64,000 nucleotides of DNA from Phil1 sp964487565. Lineage in GTDB: Bacteria > Bacillota > Clostridia > Christensenellales > CAG-138. Position numbers and translations under genes: made by a program. Position 1 is the first letter of the stretch. The number at the start of each line of letters is the position of its first letter. This document shows positions 7,910 through 16,113 of the stretch, one piece after another. The notes beneath the pieces were generated by a model. The model saw only the letters and a list, made by a program, of their open reading frames with translations, did not search any database and was not told the origin of the DNA. Where the stretch lies: the NCBI GenBank assembly GCA_964487565.1, contig CAZARN010000009.1, positions 1 through 64,000 on the forward strand, given 5' to 3'.

Positions 7910-10471
7910 ATGAAAAAGCTTATCGCACTCGACGGCAACAGCCTTACCCACAGGGCATACTGGGCGCTGCCATCGATGATGACAAAATCCGGCACGCCCA
8001 CGGGGGCAGTGTTCGGGTTCATGAACATGCTCATAAGGCTTTGCGAAATGGAGCCGGATTATCTCGTCGTGGCCTTCGATATGCACGGGCCGACCTTCCG
8101 TCATGAGCGCTACGGCGAATATAAGGCGGGCAGAAAGCCCACGCCGGACGATCTTCGCGCGCAGTTCCCGCTGATAAAGGAGCTGCTGGGGAAGATGCGG
8201 ATCAAGGTGTGCGAGTGCGAACGCTTTGAGGCCGACGACATACTCGGCACCTTCGCGCGCATGGCAAAGGAGCGGGGCGCGGAGGCGCTGCTCGTCACGG
8301 GCGACCGGGACGCGCTTCAGCTCATATCAGACAGCACGCATGTGCTGATGACCAGGAAGGGCGTCAGCGAAACGGTTGAATACGACCCGGCGGAGCTTTT
8401 TGCGCAATACGGGCTTGAACCTGAGCGCATGATCGACCTCAAGGCGCTCATGGGCGACGCTTCGGACAATATCCCGGGAATACCCGGTATCGGCGAGAAG
8501 ACGGCGGAGAAGCTTCTTTCAAAATACGGCACGCTTGAGGGTGTGCTCGCCCACGCGGACGAAGAGAAGGGCGCGCTTCGCGAAAAGCTCATCAACGGCG
8601 CGGACAGCGCGAGGATGAGCTATATGCTCGGCACCATAAACACCGATGCGCCCATAAAGGAGACGCTCGAGGACTGCGCGTTCGATCGCGCTTCGATGGC
8701 GCTCGGCGTTCCGATGATGAGGGAACTTGAACTGCGCAGCATAATCCCGAAGCTTCCGAAGAGCGCGGGGGCGAGCCTGCCCGTCGCCGAACCGGAAGGG
8801 AAGCTTAAGCACATCAGGATCGATGACGAGGCGGGGCTTCGCGCAACGGCCGGAATGGCCGCCGGATCGTCATTCGTCGCGGTGCATGTTTCGGATGTTT
8901 TCTCCGTATCGACGGACGGCGTCGTGCAGTACGATTGCGTCCTCGGGGCGACGCTTCTTGACGCCGGTCTCGATGAGGAGCGCGTATACAGGGCGTTCGC
9001 GCCCGTTTTCGAGTCGGTACGGATGATCTGTTTCGATTCCAAAAAGCTGCGCCATGCCGCGGCAAGGTTCGGCATAAGCATAAACAACGTCGCGTTTGAC
9101 GCGATGATCGCCGATTATCTTCTGCACGCCATCCATCCGGCGGATTCGCTGAAAACCCTCGCGGGCGAGCGGCTGGGCGCTGAGGACGCGGGCGCGGGCG
9201 CGCTTATGCGGCTGTATCCGGGCATGAGGGACGAGCTTGCAGAAAAGGGTCTCGAAAACCTTTACGAGGGGATAGAGCTGCCGCTTGTGAGGGTGCTTTT
9301 CGATATGGAACGCGAAGGCTTCGCGCTCGACAGGGCGGAGCTTGCGGCGATGAGCGCGCGTTTCCACGAAAGAAGCGACGTTCTTGCAAAATCCATTTAT
9401 GAAGAGGCCGGAGGGGAATTCAACATCCTTTCCACAAAACAGCTCGGCGAGGTGCTGTTCACGCGGCTTGGCCTACCCGCCGCGAAGAAAACCAAAACGG
9501 GTTTCTCCACGGATTCGGAGGTGCTTGAGGGGCTTTACGACAAGCATCCCATCGTGCCGCTGATACTTGAATACAGGACGCTGACAAAGCTTTCCTCCAC
9601 CTTCCTTGACGGGCTTCTCGCGCTTGTGAAAAGCGACACGGGGCGCGTGCACACGAGCTTCAACCAGAACGTGACCGCGACCGGGCGCATTTCAAGCACG
9701 GAGCCAAACCTTCAGAACATACCCGTGCGCACGGAGCTTGGGCGCGACATAAGGAAAGCGTTCATCGCAAGCCCGGGCTGCCTGCTTGTCGACGCGGATT
9801 ACAGTCAGATAGAGCTGCGGCTGCTGGCCTCGATGAGCGGGGATCAGGGCATGATAGACGCATTCCTCAACGGCGCGGACATACACAGACGCACCGCGTC
9901 AGAGGTCTTCGGCGTGCCGTTCGACGAGGTCACAGGCGCGCAGAGAAGCGCCGCGAAGGCGGTCAATTTCGGCATTGTGTACGGGATAAGCGATTTCGGC
10001 CTTGCGCGTCAGCTTGGCATCGGCCGCAAGGAAGCGGCCGGCTATATCGAAAGGTATTTCGCGCGCTATCCCGGGATCGAGATATTCCTCAAAAAATGCG
10101 TTGAGGACGCAAGGACGAGCGGATATGCAGTGACGCTGATGGGCAGACGGCGGGAGCTGCCGGAGCTTGCCTCGTCAAACTATAACACCCGCTCCTTCGG
10201 GGAGCGCGTCGCCATGAACATGCCGATACAGGGCACGGCGGCGGATGTGATAAAGCTTGCGATGGTGCGCGTTTCGGATGCGCTCCGGGCAAACGGATTC
10301 AGGGCGAAGCTTATATTGCAGATACACGACGAGCTTATCGTCGACGCGCCCGAGGAAGAGGCGGAGCGCGTGAAGGAGCTTCTTGTCGGGTGCATGGAAG
10401 GCGTGCTGGAGCTTGCAGTACCGCTGCGCGCGGACGCGGCCGTGGGCAAGAGCTGGTACGACACGAAGTGA
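7910..10471 (+). CDS. polA: DNA polymerase I
   Basis: This 853-aa protein has an N-terminal 5'-nuclease domain (about 1-290, with TGDRDALQL and GIPGIGEKTAEKLL), a central 3'-5' exonuclease-like domain (about 300-460) and a family-A polymerase domain. Polymerase motif A is DADYSQIELR, the O-helix is RSAAKAVNFGIVYG, and motif C is QIHDELIVDAP. The central domain lacks the DxE of exonuclease motif I (the region reads SFVAVHVSDV), so proofreading is probably absent, as in several other Firmicute PolI enzymes. It fills gaps in repair and replaces Okazaki primers. Confidence 0.96.
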   Translation: MKKLIALDGNSLTHRAYWALPSMMTKSGTPTGAVFGFMNMLIRLCEMEPDYLVVAFDMHGPTFRHERYGEYKAGRKPTPDDLRAQFPLIKELLGKMRIKVCECERFEADDILGTFARMAKERGAEALLVTGDRDALQLISDSTHVLMTRKGVSETVEYDPAELFAQYGLEPERMIDLKALMGDASDNIPGIPGIGEKTAEKLLSKYGTLEGVLAHADEEKGALREKLINGADSARMSYMLGTINTDAPIKETLEDCAFDRASMALGVPMMRELELRSIIPKLPKSAGASLPVAEPEGKLKHIRIDDEAGLRATAGMAAGSSFVAVHVSDVFSVSTDGVVQYDCVLGATLLDAGLDEERVYRAFAPVFESVRMICFDSKKLRHAAARFGISINNVAFDAMIADYLLHAIHPADSLKTLAGERLGAEDAGAGALMRLYPGMRDELAEKGLENLYEGIELPLVRVLFDMEREGFALDRAELAAMSARFHERSDVLAKSIYEEAGGEFNILSTKQLGEVLFTRLGLPAAKKTKTGFSTDSEVLEGLYDKHPIVPLILEYRTLTKLSSTFLDGLLALVKSDTGRVHTSFNQNVTATGRISSTEPNLQNIPVRTELGRDIRKAFIASPGCLLVDADYSQIELRLLASMSGDQGMIDAFLNGADIHRRTASEVFGVPFDEVTGAQRSAAKAVNFGIVYGISDFGLARQLGIGRKEAAGYIERYFARYPGIEIFLKKCVEDARTSGYAVTLMGRRRELPELASSNYNTRSFGERVAMNMPIQGTAADVIKLAMVRVSDALRANGFRAKLILQIHDELIVDAPEEEAERVKELLVGCMEGVLELAVPLRADAAVGKSWYDTK

Positions 10472-10485
10472 CGGAGATAAACGCG

Positions 10486-11088
10486 ATGATAATCGGACTT
10501 ACCGGCTCTATCGGCTCAGGCAAATCAACGGCCGCGAAAAGGCTCGCGCAGCTTGGCGCGCTCGTGCTTGACGCGGACGCGATATGTCGCACGCTTGTGG
10601 AGCCGGGCAGCCGCGGACTTGCGGAGATTATAAACGAATTCGGGCGCGGCGTGACAGATGAAAACGGCGCGCTTGACAGGGCTGCGCTTGCGGCTCTCGT
10701 TTTCAACGACGCGCACAAAAGGCTTGCGCTCAACGCGATACTCCATCCGATGGTGCTTGAGACGCTCAGGCTCCGCGCCGCGCAAAGCGCTGCGCTTGAA
10801 CCGCTGCGCAGCGTCGTTTGGGAGGTGCCGCTCCTCATCGAATGCGGCTGGCATGAATACTGCGACGAAGTATGGCTCGTGACGGCCCCGCGCGAGGTGT
10901 GCGCCGCGCGGATAACCGCGCGCGACGGATGCACGGCCGAGGACGCATACAGAAGGATGGACGCGCAGCTGAGCGACGCCGAAAAGGCGAAATACGCCAC
11001 CCTCATACTCGACAATGCCTCGGATGAGGCCGCGTTATTCAGGCTTGTGGACGAAGCGTACGCCCGCATCGGGGGAGACCGGACGTGA
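10486..11088 (+). CDS. coaE: Dephospho-CoA kinase
   Basis: This 200-aa P-loop kinase catalyses the last step of coenzyme A synthesis. Walker A GSIGSGKS lies at residues 7-14, followed by DADAICRTLVEPG, which carries the Asp-Ala-Asp motif. The ATG at 10486 gives the normal start MIIGLTGSIG; in-frame codons further upstream lie inside polA. It is 14 bp downstream of polA, a common polA-coaE pairing, and overlaps the next gene by 4 bp (GTGA). Confidence 0.95.
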   Translation: MIIGLTGSIGSGKSTAAKRLAQLGALVLDADAICRTLVEPGSRGLAEIINEFGRGVTDENGALDRAALAALVFNDAHKRLALNAILHPMVLETLRLRAAQSAALEPLRSVVWEVPLLIECGWHEYCDEVWLVTAPREVCAARITARDGCTAEDAYRRMDAQLSDAEKAKYATLILDNASDEAALFRLVDEAYARIGGDRT

Positions 11089-11717
11089 CGGCGGCGAATA
11101 ACGCGGGAAAACGCGGACGCGCGCGAAGAAAGACATCGAAAAAGAAGCGCGCAGTGAACATGAAAAGGTTCATACCCGTTATGGCGCTCATGCTTGCGCT
11201 GGGCGCGGCGGGAGGCTTTTTTCTCGCGCGATACCTTGAAAAGCGCACTTATCCGCTCACATATGTGCAGGAGATAAAGACCGCGGCGGCGGAATTTGGG
11301 CTGGACGCATACCTTGTGATGGCGGTCGTACACACCGAAAGCGGCGGCGACGCGGCGGCGGTCTCAGCCGCCGGCGCGATAGGCCTTATGCAGATAATGC
11401 CGGCGACGGGCGAATGGATCGCCGCGAAGCTCGGTCTTCCGGAATATACGGAGGCTTCCCTTGCGGATCCTGGCGCGAACACGAGGCTCGGATGCTGGTA
11501 TCTTGCATATCTTTTGGATAAATACGGCGATACGCGCACGGCGCTTGCCGCCTATAACGCGGGGCCGGGCAACGTGGACAAATGGCTTTCGGATGAGAAG
11601 CTTTCCCCGTCGGGCGCGCTTGAGGAAATACCGTTTGACGAAACGGCGGAGTATGTGAAGCGCGTGGCAAGCGCAAAAGAAATGTATATGGAGCTTTATG
11701 AAGGCGAACTTGATTAA
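11085..11717 (+). CDS. Membrane-anchored lytic transglycosylase (SLT domain)
   Basis: This 210-aa protein has a very basic N-terminus, one membrane helix (about residues 31-50) and an extracellular SLT/GH23 domain. The catalytic Glu lies in HTESGGD, followed by GAIGLMQIMPATG and AAYNAGPGNV, the standard goose-lysozyme-like motifs. It should cleave peptidoglycan glycan strands at the outer face of the membrane. The GTG start at 11085 overlaps the coaE stop. The polA-coaE-SLT order occurs in other Clostridia, and the family is clear from the motifs. Confidence 0.92.
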   Translation: MTAANNAGKRGRARRKTSKKKRAVNMKRFIPVMALMLALGAAGGFFLARYLEKRTYPLTYVQEIKTAAAEFGLDAYLVMAVVHTESGGDAAAVSAAGAIGLMQIMPATGEWIAAKLGLPEYTEASLADPGANTRLGCWYLAYLLDKYGDTRTALAAYNAGPGNVDKWLSDEKLSPSGALEEIPFDETAEYVKRVASAKEMYMELYEGELD

Positions 11718-13402
11718 ACGCATTGCTTCCTTCGCGCTGGCGCTTTGCACGGCGGCGACTTTGGGCTGCTCCGGAACCGGAAGCGCCGTTTCAACGGCAA
11801 CGCCCGAGCCCACGCCCACCGCGCAGACGCTGCTTCAGGCTACGCCGTCGCCTGTGCCGGTGAAGGGCGGAACGCTCCGCCTGTCCATGCCTGTCAACGC
11901 GGATAAGACGGATCCGCTTGAGGTGAACACGGAGGAGATGCTCATGCTGTACTCTCTCGTGTTCGAGAGCCTGATAGAGATAGACAACAAAGGCATGCTC
12001 GTGCCGGGACTTGCGGAAAACTGGTCCGTGGATGAAACCGGCACGGTGTGGACGCTCAAGCTCAGGAGCGCCGCGCGCTGGCATGACACGGGCGCGCCGG
12101 TCACGGCGGAGGACGTCGTTGATACTTACCGGCATATCGTGAGCCTCGGCGCATCATCCTATTATTCATATGTCACAAAGCATGTCGCATCCATGGAGGC
12201 GGCGGGGGACGGCACGCTGACGGTAAGGATGAAGCATCAGGGGCTGAGCGCGCTTTACGCGCTGACATTCCCCGTGACGGAAAATCCCTCCACGGGGGCT
12301 GAGCGCGCTTTACGCGCTGACATTCCCCGTGACGGAAAATCCCTCCACGGCAACGGGCAACTATCCCGCGGGGACGGGCGCATACAAGTTTTCATATGTT
12401 TCGGACGACGAGGTGAAGCTCGTGCGCAACGACAACTGGTGGAAACAGGCGCCGAACATAGATTCGGTGGAGTTTTACGCGAGGGCCTCAAACGACGTTT
12501 CACTTTCATCCTTCACGGCCGGCCAGCTTGACATGGTGTTCACGTCGTCGCTGACGGTCGGACGCTACCGCGAGGAAGCGAACACGGCTGTGCTCGACAT
12601 GATGACGCAGACCGCGGAGGTCATGATCGTGAACTACTCGAATCAGTATCTTCGCGACGTGTCGGTGCGAAGGGCGCTCATCTGCGCGATCAACCGCTCG
12701 CGCATAATCACGAATGTGTATATGAACCGCGCGCGCACGGCGGATGTGCCCGTGCCGCCGGACTCATGGCTTTATGAATCAAAATCAGCCGTGTATGATT
12801 ACAGCGAGGAGACGGCAAAAAATCTTCTTGCAGGCGCCGGCTGGGCGGATACGGACGGCGACGGCTTCATAGAAAAGGACGGCAACAAATATGAAGAAAT
12901 GACGCTCCGGATACTTGTCAACGATTCTTCGGACGCCGCCAGAAAGACCGCCGCGGAGCAGATAGCGGCGCAGCTTGAGGCCGTGGGCATCCACACGGAG
13001 CTTACGGTGGCCGCATACACGCTTGGCGACGATCAAAGCGAATATCTTGTGAAGCTGAGGTCCGGCGAATTTGATCTTGCGCTCGCGGGATTCAATCTTG
13101 GCCGCGACTTTGACCTCACGGCTTATCTTTCCACCGGCGGAACGAACAATTACGGCAAGTATTCGAACGCGGCCATAGAGCAGCTCGCTTCAAACATACT
13201 CAGCGCCGCGACGGAGAAGGACTGCATTGAGGCAGCATCCAAGCTGCAGATCGCCTTTTCGGAGGAGCTTCCTTTTATCGTGCTGTATTTCCGCCTGAAC
13301 AGCCTCGTGTATAACACGGATATAAAGGGCATAAGCGACATTCGGGAACCCGATGTGCTGAGGAACATCGCTTCATGGTATATCGCCTCCGAAGTTGAAT
13401 AA
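11698..13402 (+). pseudogene. Oligopeptide-binding lipoprotein (SBP_bac_5), frameshifted by a 55-bp tandem duplication
   Basis: The 5' part encodes a lipoprotein signal (LALCTAATLGCSG, lipobox Cys near residue 22), a Thr/Pro-rich spacer and the start of a family-5 solute-binding domain (GGTLRLSMPVNADKTDPLEV). Around 12295 the frame changes: the unit 12240-12294 is repeated at 12295-12349. Because 55 is not a multiple of 3, the frame shifts and the first part ends in a wrong-frame tail at 12531. Removing one copy restores one 549-aa protein, the usual family size, continuing through GTGAYKFSYVSDDE to the stop at 13402. The downstream part could start separately at a GTG (12329) but would lack the signal peptide. 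No permease genes are adjacent, and an assembly error is possible. Confidence 0.85.
12240..12349. repeat. Perfect 55-bp tandem direct duplication
   Basis: Bases 12240-12294 and 12295-12349 are identical, and position 12295 to 12350 extends the match by one base. The unit encodes GLSALYALTFPVTENPSTG in the first frame. No insertion sequence lies nearby, so replication slippage or an assembly artefact is the likely origin. Confidence 0.97.
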
Positions 13403-13455
13403 TTCATTGCCGTGTGATACTCTTGCATTAGAAATCTGAACTTTTGGGGGGAACG

Positions 13456-13986
13456 ATGCTCGCAATCCTGATTTTCATCGCCGTGCTGGCGCTTGATCAG
13501 CTCACCAAGGTGCTTTGCGCTTCCTGGCTCACGGCGCTGCCCGGCAAAACATATTCGCTCATCGACGGCGTTTTTTCGCTCACATATGTCGAAAACCGCG
13601 GCGCGGCGTTCGGCATGCTGCAAAACAGACGGGTGTTTTTCATCATTATCACCATTATCGTTTGCGGCTTCATCGTTTACGCGCTCATACGCGAGCGCGG
13701 CAGGATGCACGCGCTGATGAAGGCCGCGCTTTCGCTCGTGCTTGCGGGCGCGGTGGGCAATCTGATCGACAGGGCGTTTCTGGGCTATGTGCGCGATATG
13801 TTCTATTTCGAGCTTATCGATTTTGCGGTGTTCAACGTGGCGGACGCGGCGATAACCGTCGGCTCCGCGATACTCATTCTCGACGTGCTATTCTTCAAGG
13901 GCAGGAATTATCTTTCGGACGACGCGAAAAAGCACGCCCCAAAGGCCGATCCGCAGACGAAGGAGCCCGACACGGGGGATAAATGA
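13456..13986 (+). CDS. lspA: Lipoprotein signal peptidase (signal peptidase II)
   Basis: This 176-aa polytopic membrane aspartyl protease cleaves lipoprotein signal peptides after diacylglyceryl addition. It has four hydrophobic segments and the conserved motifs ENRGAAFG, GNLIDR (first catalytic Asp) and FNVADAAITVGS (second catalytic Asp). ATG 13456 follows GGGGGGAAC and is preferred over an in-frame TTG at 13444. A charged tail of about 20 residues extends past the last helix. It overlaps rluD by 4 bp, the common lspA-rluD pairing. Confidence 0.95.
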   Translation: MLAILIFIAVLALDQLTKVLCASWLTALPGKTYSLIDGVFSLTYVENRGAAFGMLQNRRVFFIIITIIVCGFIVYALIRERGRMHALMKAALSLVLAGAVGNLIDRAFLGYVRDMFYFELIDFAVFNVADAAITVGSAILILDVLFFKGRNYLSDDAKKHAPKADPQTKEPDTGDK

Positions 13987-14960
13987 AAGAGGACCTTCGC
14001 ATTGAGCGCGAATATACCGACGAGGGGACGCTTATAAGGGCAGTTGCCGCGGGCGGCGAACGGCTTGATGTTTTCGCGGCGGCCGCTTCGGGCGAAACGC
14101 GCTCATTCATGCAGCGGGTCATCGATGAAGGCGACGTCTGTGTGAACGGACGGGACTGCCGCGCGGGGATGAAGCTCAGGCCGGGGGACGAGGTGGAGCT
14201 TCGTCTGCGGCTCCCGAGCGCGTCGGAGCTTATACCTGAAGATATCCCGTTGAACATCGTTTATGAGGACGCGGATATCGCCGTGATAGACAAGCCGCGC
14301 GGTATGGTCGTGCATCCCGCGCCAGGCAACGAGCACGGAACGCTCGTCAACGCCATAATGTTCGCCGTGCACGATCTTTCCGGCATCGGGGGCGAACTGC
14401 GCCCGGGCATCGTCCACAGGATAGACAAGATGACCTCGGGCCTCATCGTCATCGCGAAAAACGACGCGGCGCATCGCGCGCTCGCGGCGCAGATGAAAAC
14501 ACACGAAGCCGGAAGGGTGTATGTCGCCATCGTGGACGGCAACATCAGGGAGGATGAAGGCACGGTCGACGCGCCCATCGGACGCAGCCTGAGGGACAGG
14601 AAACGCATGGCTGTTGTGGAGGACGGGCGAAACGCCGTGACGCACTGGCGCGTGCTTGAGCGCATGGGCGCATACACGCTCATCGCGGCCTCGCTTGAGA
14701 CAGGCCGCACCCACCAGATAAGGGTTCATATGGCATATATAAAGCATCCTGTCGCGGGCGACGCCGTGTATGGCAGCGCGAAGGATCCGCTTGATATCGG
14801 AGGGCAGGCGCTGCACGCGGCGCGGCTCACGCTGGAGCATCCCGGCAACGGACAGATGATGACATTTCGCGCTCCGATCCCGGAATATTTCATGAAGGCG
14901 CTCAAAAAAGCCGGACACGATCCGGATATTCAAATAGACAGCTTGATCGACAGGGGTTGA
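13983..14960 (+). CDS. rluD: 23S rRNA pseudouridine synthase (RluD family)
   Basis: This 325-aa protein has an N-terminal S4 RNA-binding domain (about residues 25-85) and a RluA/RluD catalytic domain. The catalytic Asp lies in VHRIDKMTSGLIV, and the GRTHQIRVHMAYIKHPVAGD signature follows. It should isomerise specific uridines in 23S rRNA. Which of the paralogous sites it modifies cannot be told from sequence. The ATG overlaps the lspA stop. Confidence 0.92.
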   Translation: MKEDLRIEREYTDEGTLIRAVAAGGERLDVFAAAASGETRSFMQRVIDEGDVCVNGRDCRAGMKLRPGDEVELRLRLPSASELIPEDIPLNIVYEDADIAVIDKPRGMVVHPAPGNEHGTLVNAIMFAVHDLSGIGGELRPGIVHRIDKMTSGLIVIAKNDAAHRALAAQMKTHEAGRVYVAIVDGNIREDEGTVDAPIGRSLRDRKRMAVVEDGRNAVTHWRVLERMGAYTLIAASLETGRTHQIRVHMAYIKHPVAGDAVYGSAKDPLDIGGQALHAARLTLEHPGNGQMMTFRAPIPEYFMKALKKAGHDPDIQIDSLIDRG

Positions 14961-14965
14961 CGCGC

Positions 14966-15649
14966 ATGACTGCCGGCGGCGGCGGAAAACGCTCTGAAAA
15001 ATGGCTGGGCATATTGCTGGGGGCGGCGTTCATCACCGCAGCCGCGGCGCTTTTCCTCATGTCCGACGCGGGGCGCGCGGCCATTCGGGCGGAGCGCGAA
15101 ACGGCGGAGCAAACCGAAGCTCCCTGCGGAGACGACGGCGCGGGTACGGACGCTCCTGATGAAAAAACCTTCGTCGAGACGGCGCTTGACGGGCTGGACG
15201 GCGCCTTCAGGAACGAAAGCCGCGATGAAAAGCGCGCGGTATACAGCATCGTGCGCGAGGGCTTTGAACAAAGCGGCATTATCCTTTCGCTTGAATACGG
15301 GCGCGTCGAAGCGTTCACGCTTCTGTGGAGCTGCGTTTCGATACCCGATAACGTCGCGCAGGGCTCGTCGGAGGTCGCGCGCAGCTATGGAGCCATGCTC
15401 GCCGCCGAGCGCGAGGAGGACAAAGCGTGGCTGAGAAACGCGTTCCATGCCCTGACTGCCGCCATGGATACCGAGGGCAGCCTCAGCTATGCCGAGGCTG
15501 ATATGCTCGCGGACGATATACTGCTCACCCTTGAGGACGGGAAGGAAAGAAATTCTTCCGTTGAGGGATACGCCTTCAACGTGAAGATGCTCGACGGTGA
15601 AACGAGGATAAATTTCATGCGGACAAACGCGACGGATGACGATAAATGA
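14966..15649 (+). CDS. Hypothetical single-pass membrane protein
   Basis: I do not recognise this family. The product (227 aa from ATG 14966; a TTG at 14957 is also possible) has one N-terminal membrane helix (WLGILLGAAFITAAAALFLM), an acidic low-complexity linker and a soluble outer domain of about 160 residues. That domain contains a DUF-like stretch rich in Glu, Ala and Asp, including SVEGYAFNVKMLDGET. It follows rluD almost without a gap, so it is probably co-transcribed with lspA-rluD. No catalytic or binding motif is visible. Confidence 0.6.
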   Translation: MTAGGGGKRSEKWLGILLGAAFITAAAALFLMSDAGRAAIRAERETAEQTEAPCGDDGAGTDAPDEKTFVETALDGLDGAFRNESRDEKRAVYSIVREGFEQSGIILSLEYGRVEAFTLLWSCVSIPDNVAQGSSEVARSYGAMLAAEREEDKAWLRNAFHALTAAMDTEGSLSYAEADMLADDILLTLEDGKERNSSVEGYAFNVKMLDGETRINFMRTNATDDDK

Positions 15650-15671
15650 CACAATATCTTGATGCACACAC

Positions 15672-15700
15672 TTGCAAGGCTGCACAATCGGTAGTATAAT
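15672..15700 (+). promoter_or_regulatory. sigma-A promoter of zapA-mutS2
   Basis: TTGCAA (15672-15677) and a consensus TATAAT (15695-15700) are 17 bp apart. The start codon of zapA lies 20 bp beyond the -10, behind GAGGTGG. Confidence 0.85.
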
Positions 15701-15720
15701 CAACATGAGGTGGTGCATCT

Positions 15721-16041
15721 ATGGATAAAAATCGCGCGGTGGTCAGCGTTGCGGGGCAGGAATTCCGCCTTTCGGGCGACGAGAGCGAACAGTATATGCG
15801 CACTCTTGCTGATGATGTGAATTCCAGGATAGACAAAATACAATCCCAGTATCCGACATTGAGCACGGGCAACGCCGTGCTGCTCGCCTGTCTCAATATG
15901 GCGGACGAGCTGTATAAGCTGCGTTCGGATTATGAAGCGCTTGACGAACGCATATCGCAGTTGAGGGAGATGCCGCGCGCGGGCGCACCCGCGGCGCCGG
16001 TGAAGCGTCCCTTCGAGACGAGACAGAAAACATCTGTCTGA
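15721..16041 (+). CDS. zapA: Cell division protein ZapA
   Basis: This 106-aa protein has the ZapA globular head (VVSVAGQEFRLSGDESEQYMRTLADDVNSRI) followed by a coiled-coil tail (ADELYKLRSDYEALDERISQLRE). ZapA binds FtsZ polymers and promotes Z-ring bundling. It lies directly before mutS2, as in many Firmicutes. The C-terminal 20 residues are Pro/Ala-rich and probably unstructured. A strong promoter sits immediately upstream. Confidence 0.9.
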   Translation: MDKNRAVVSVAGQEFRLSGDESEQYMRTLADDVNSRIDKIQSQYPTLSTGNAVLLACLNMADELYKLRSDYEALDERISQLREMPRAGAPAAPVKRPFETRQKTSV

Positions 16042-16057
16042 TCGCTACGATATCTTG

Positions 16058-16084
16058 AGCCGCGGAGCGTTATTGCCCGCGGCT
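16058..16084 (+). other. GC-rich hairpin between zapA and mutS2
   Basis: AGCCGCGG (16058-16065) pairs with CCGCGGCT (16077-16084) around an 11-nt loop. No T-run follows, so it may attenuate or stabilise the message rather than end it. Confidence 0.35.
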
Positions 16085-16113
16085 TGTTATATGTTGAAGG
16101 AAGGTATGGATAT

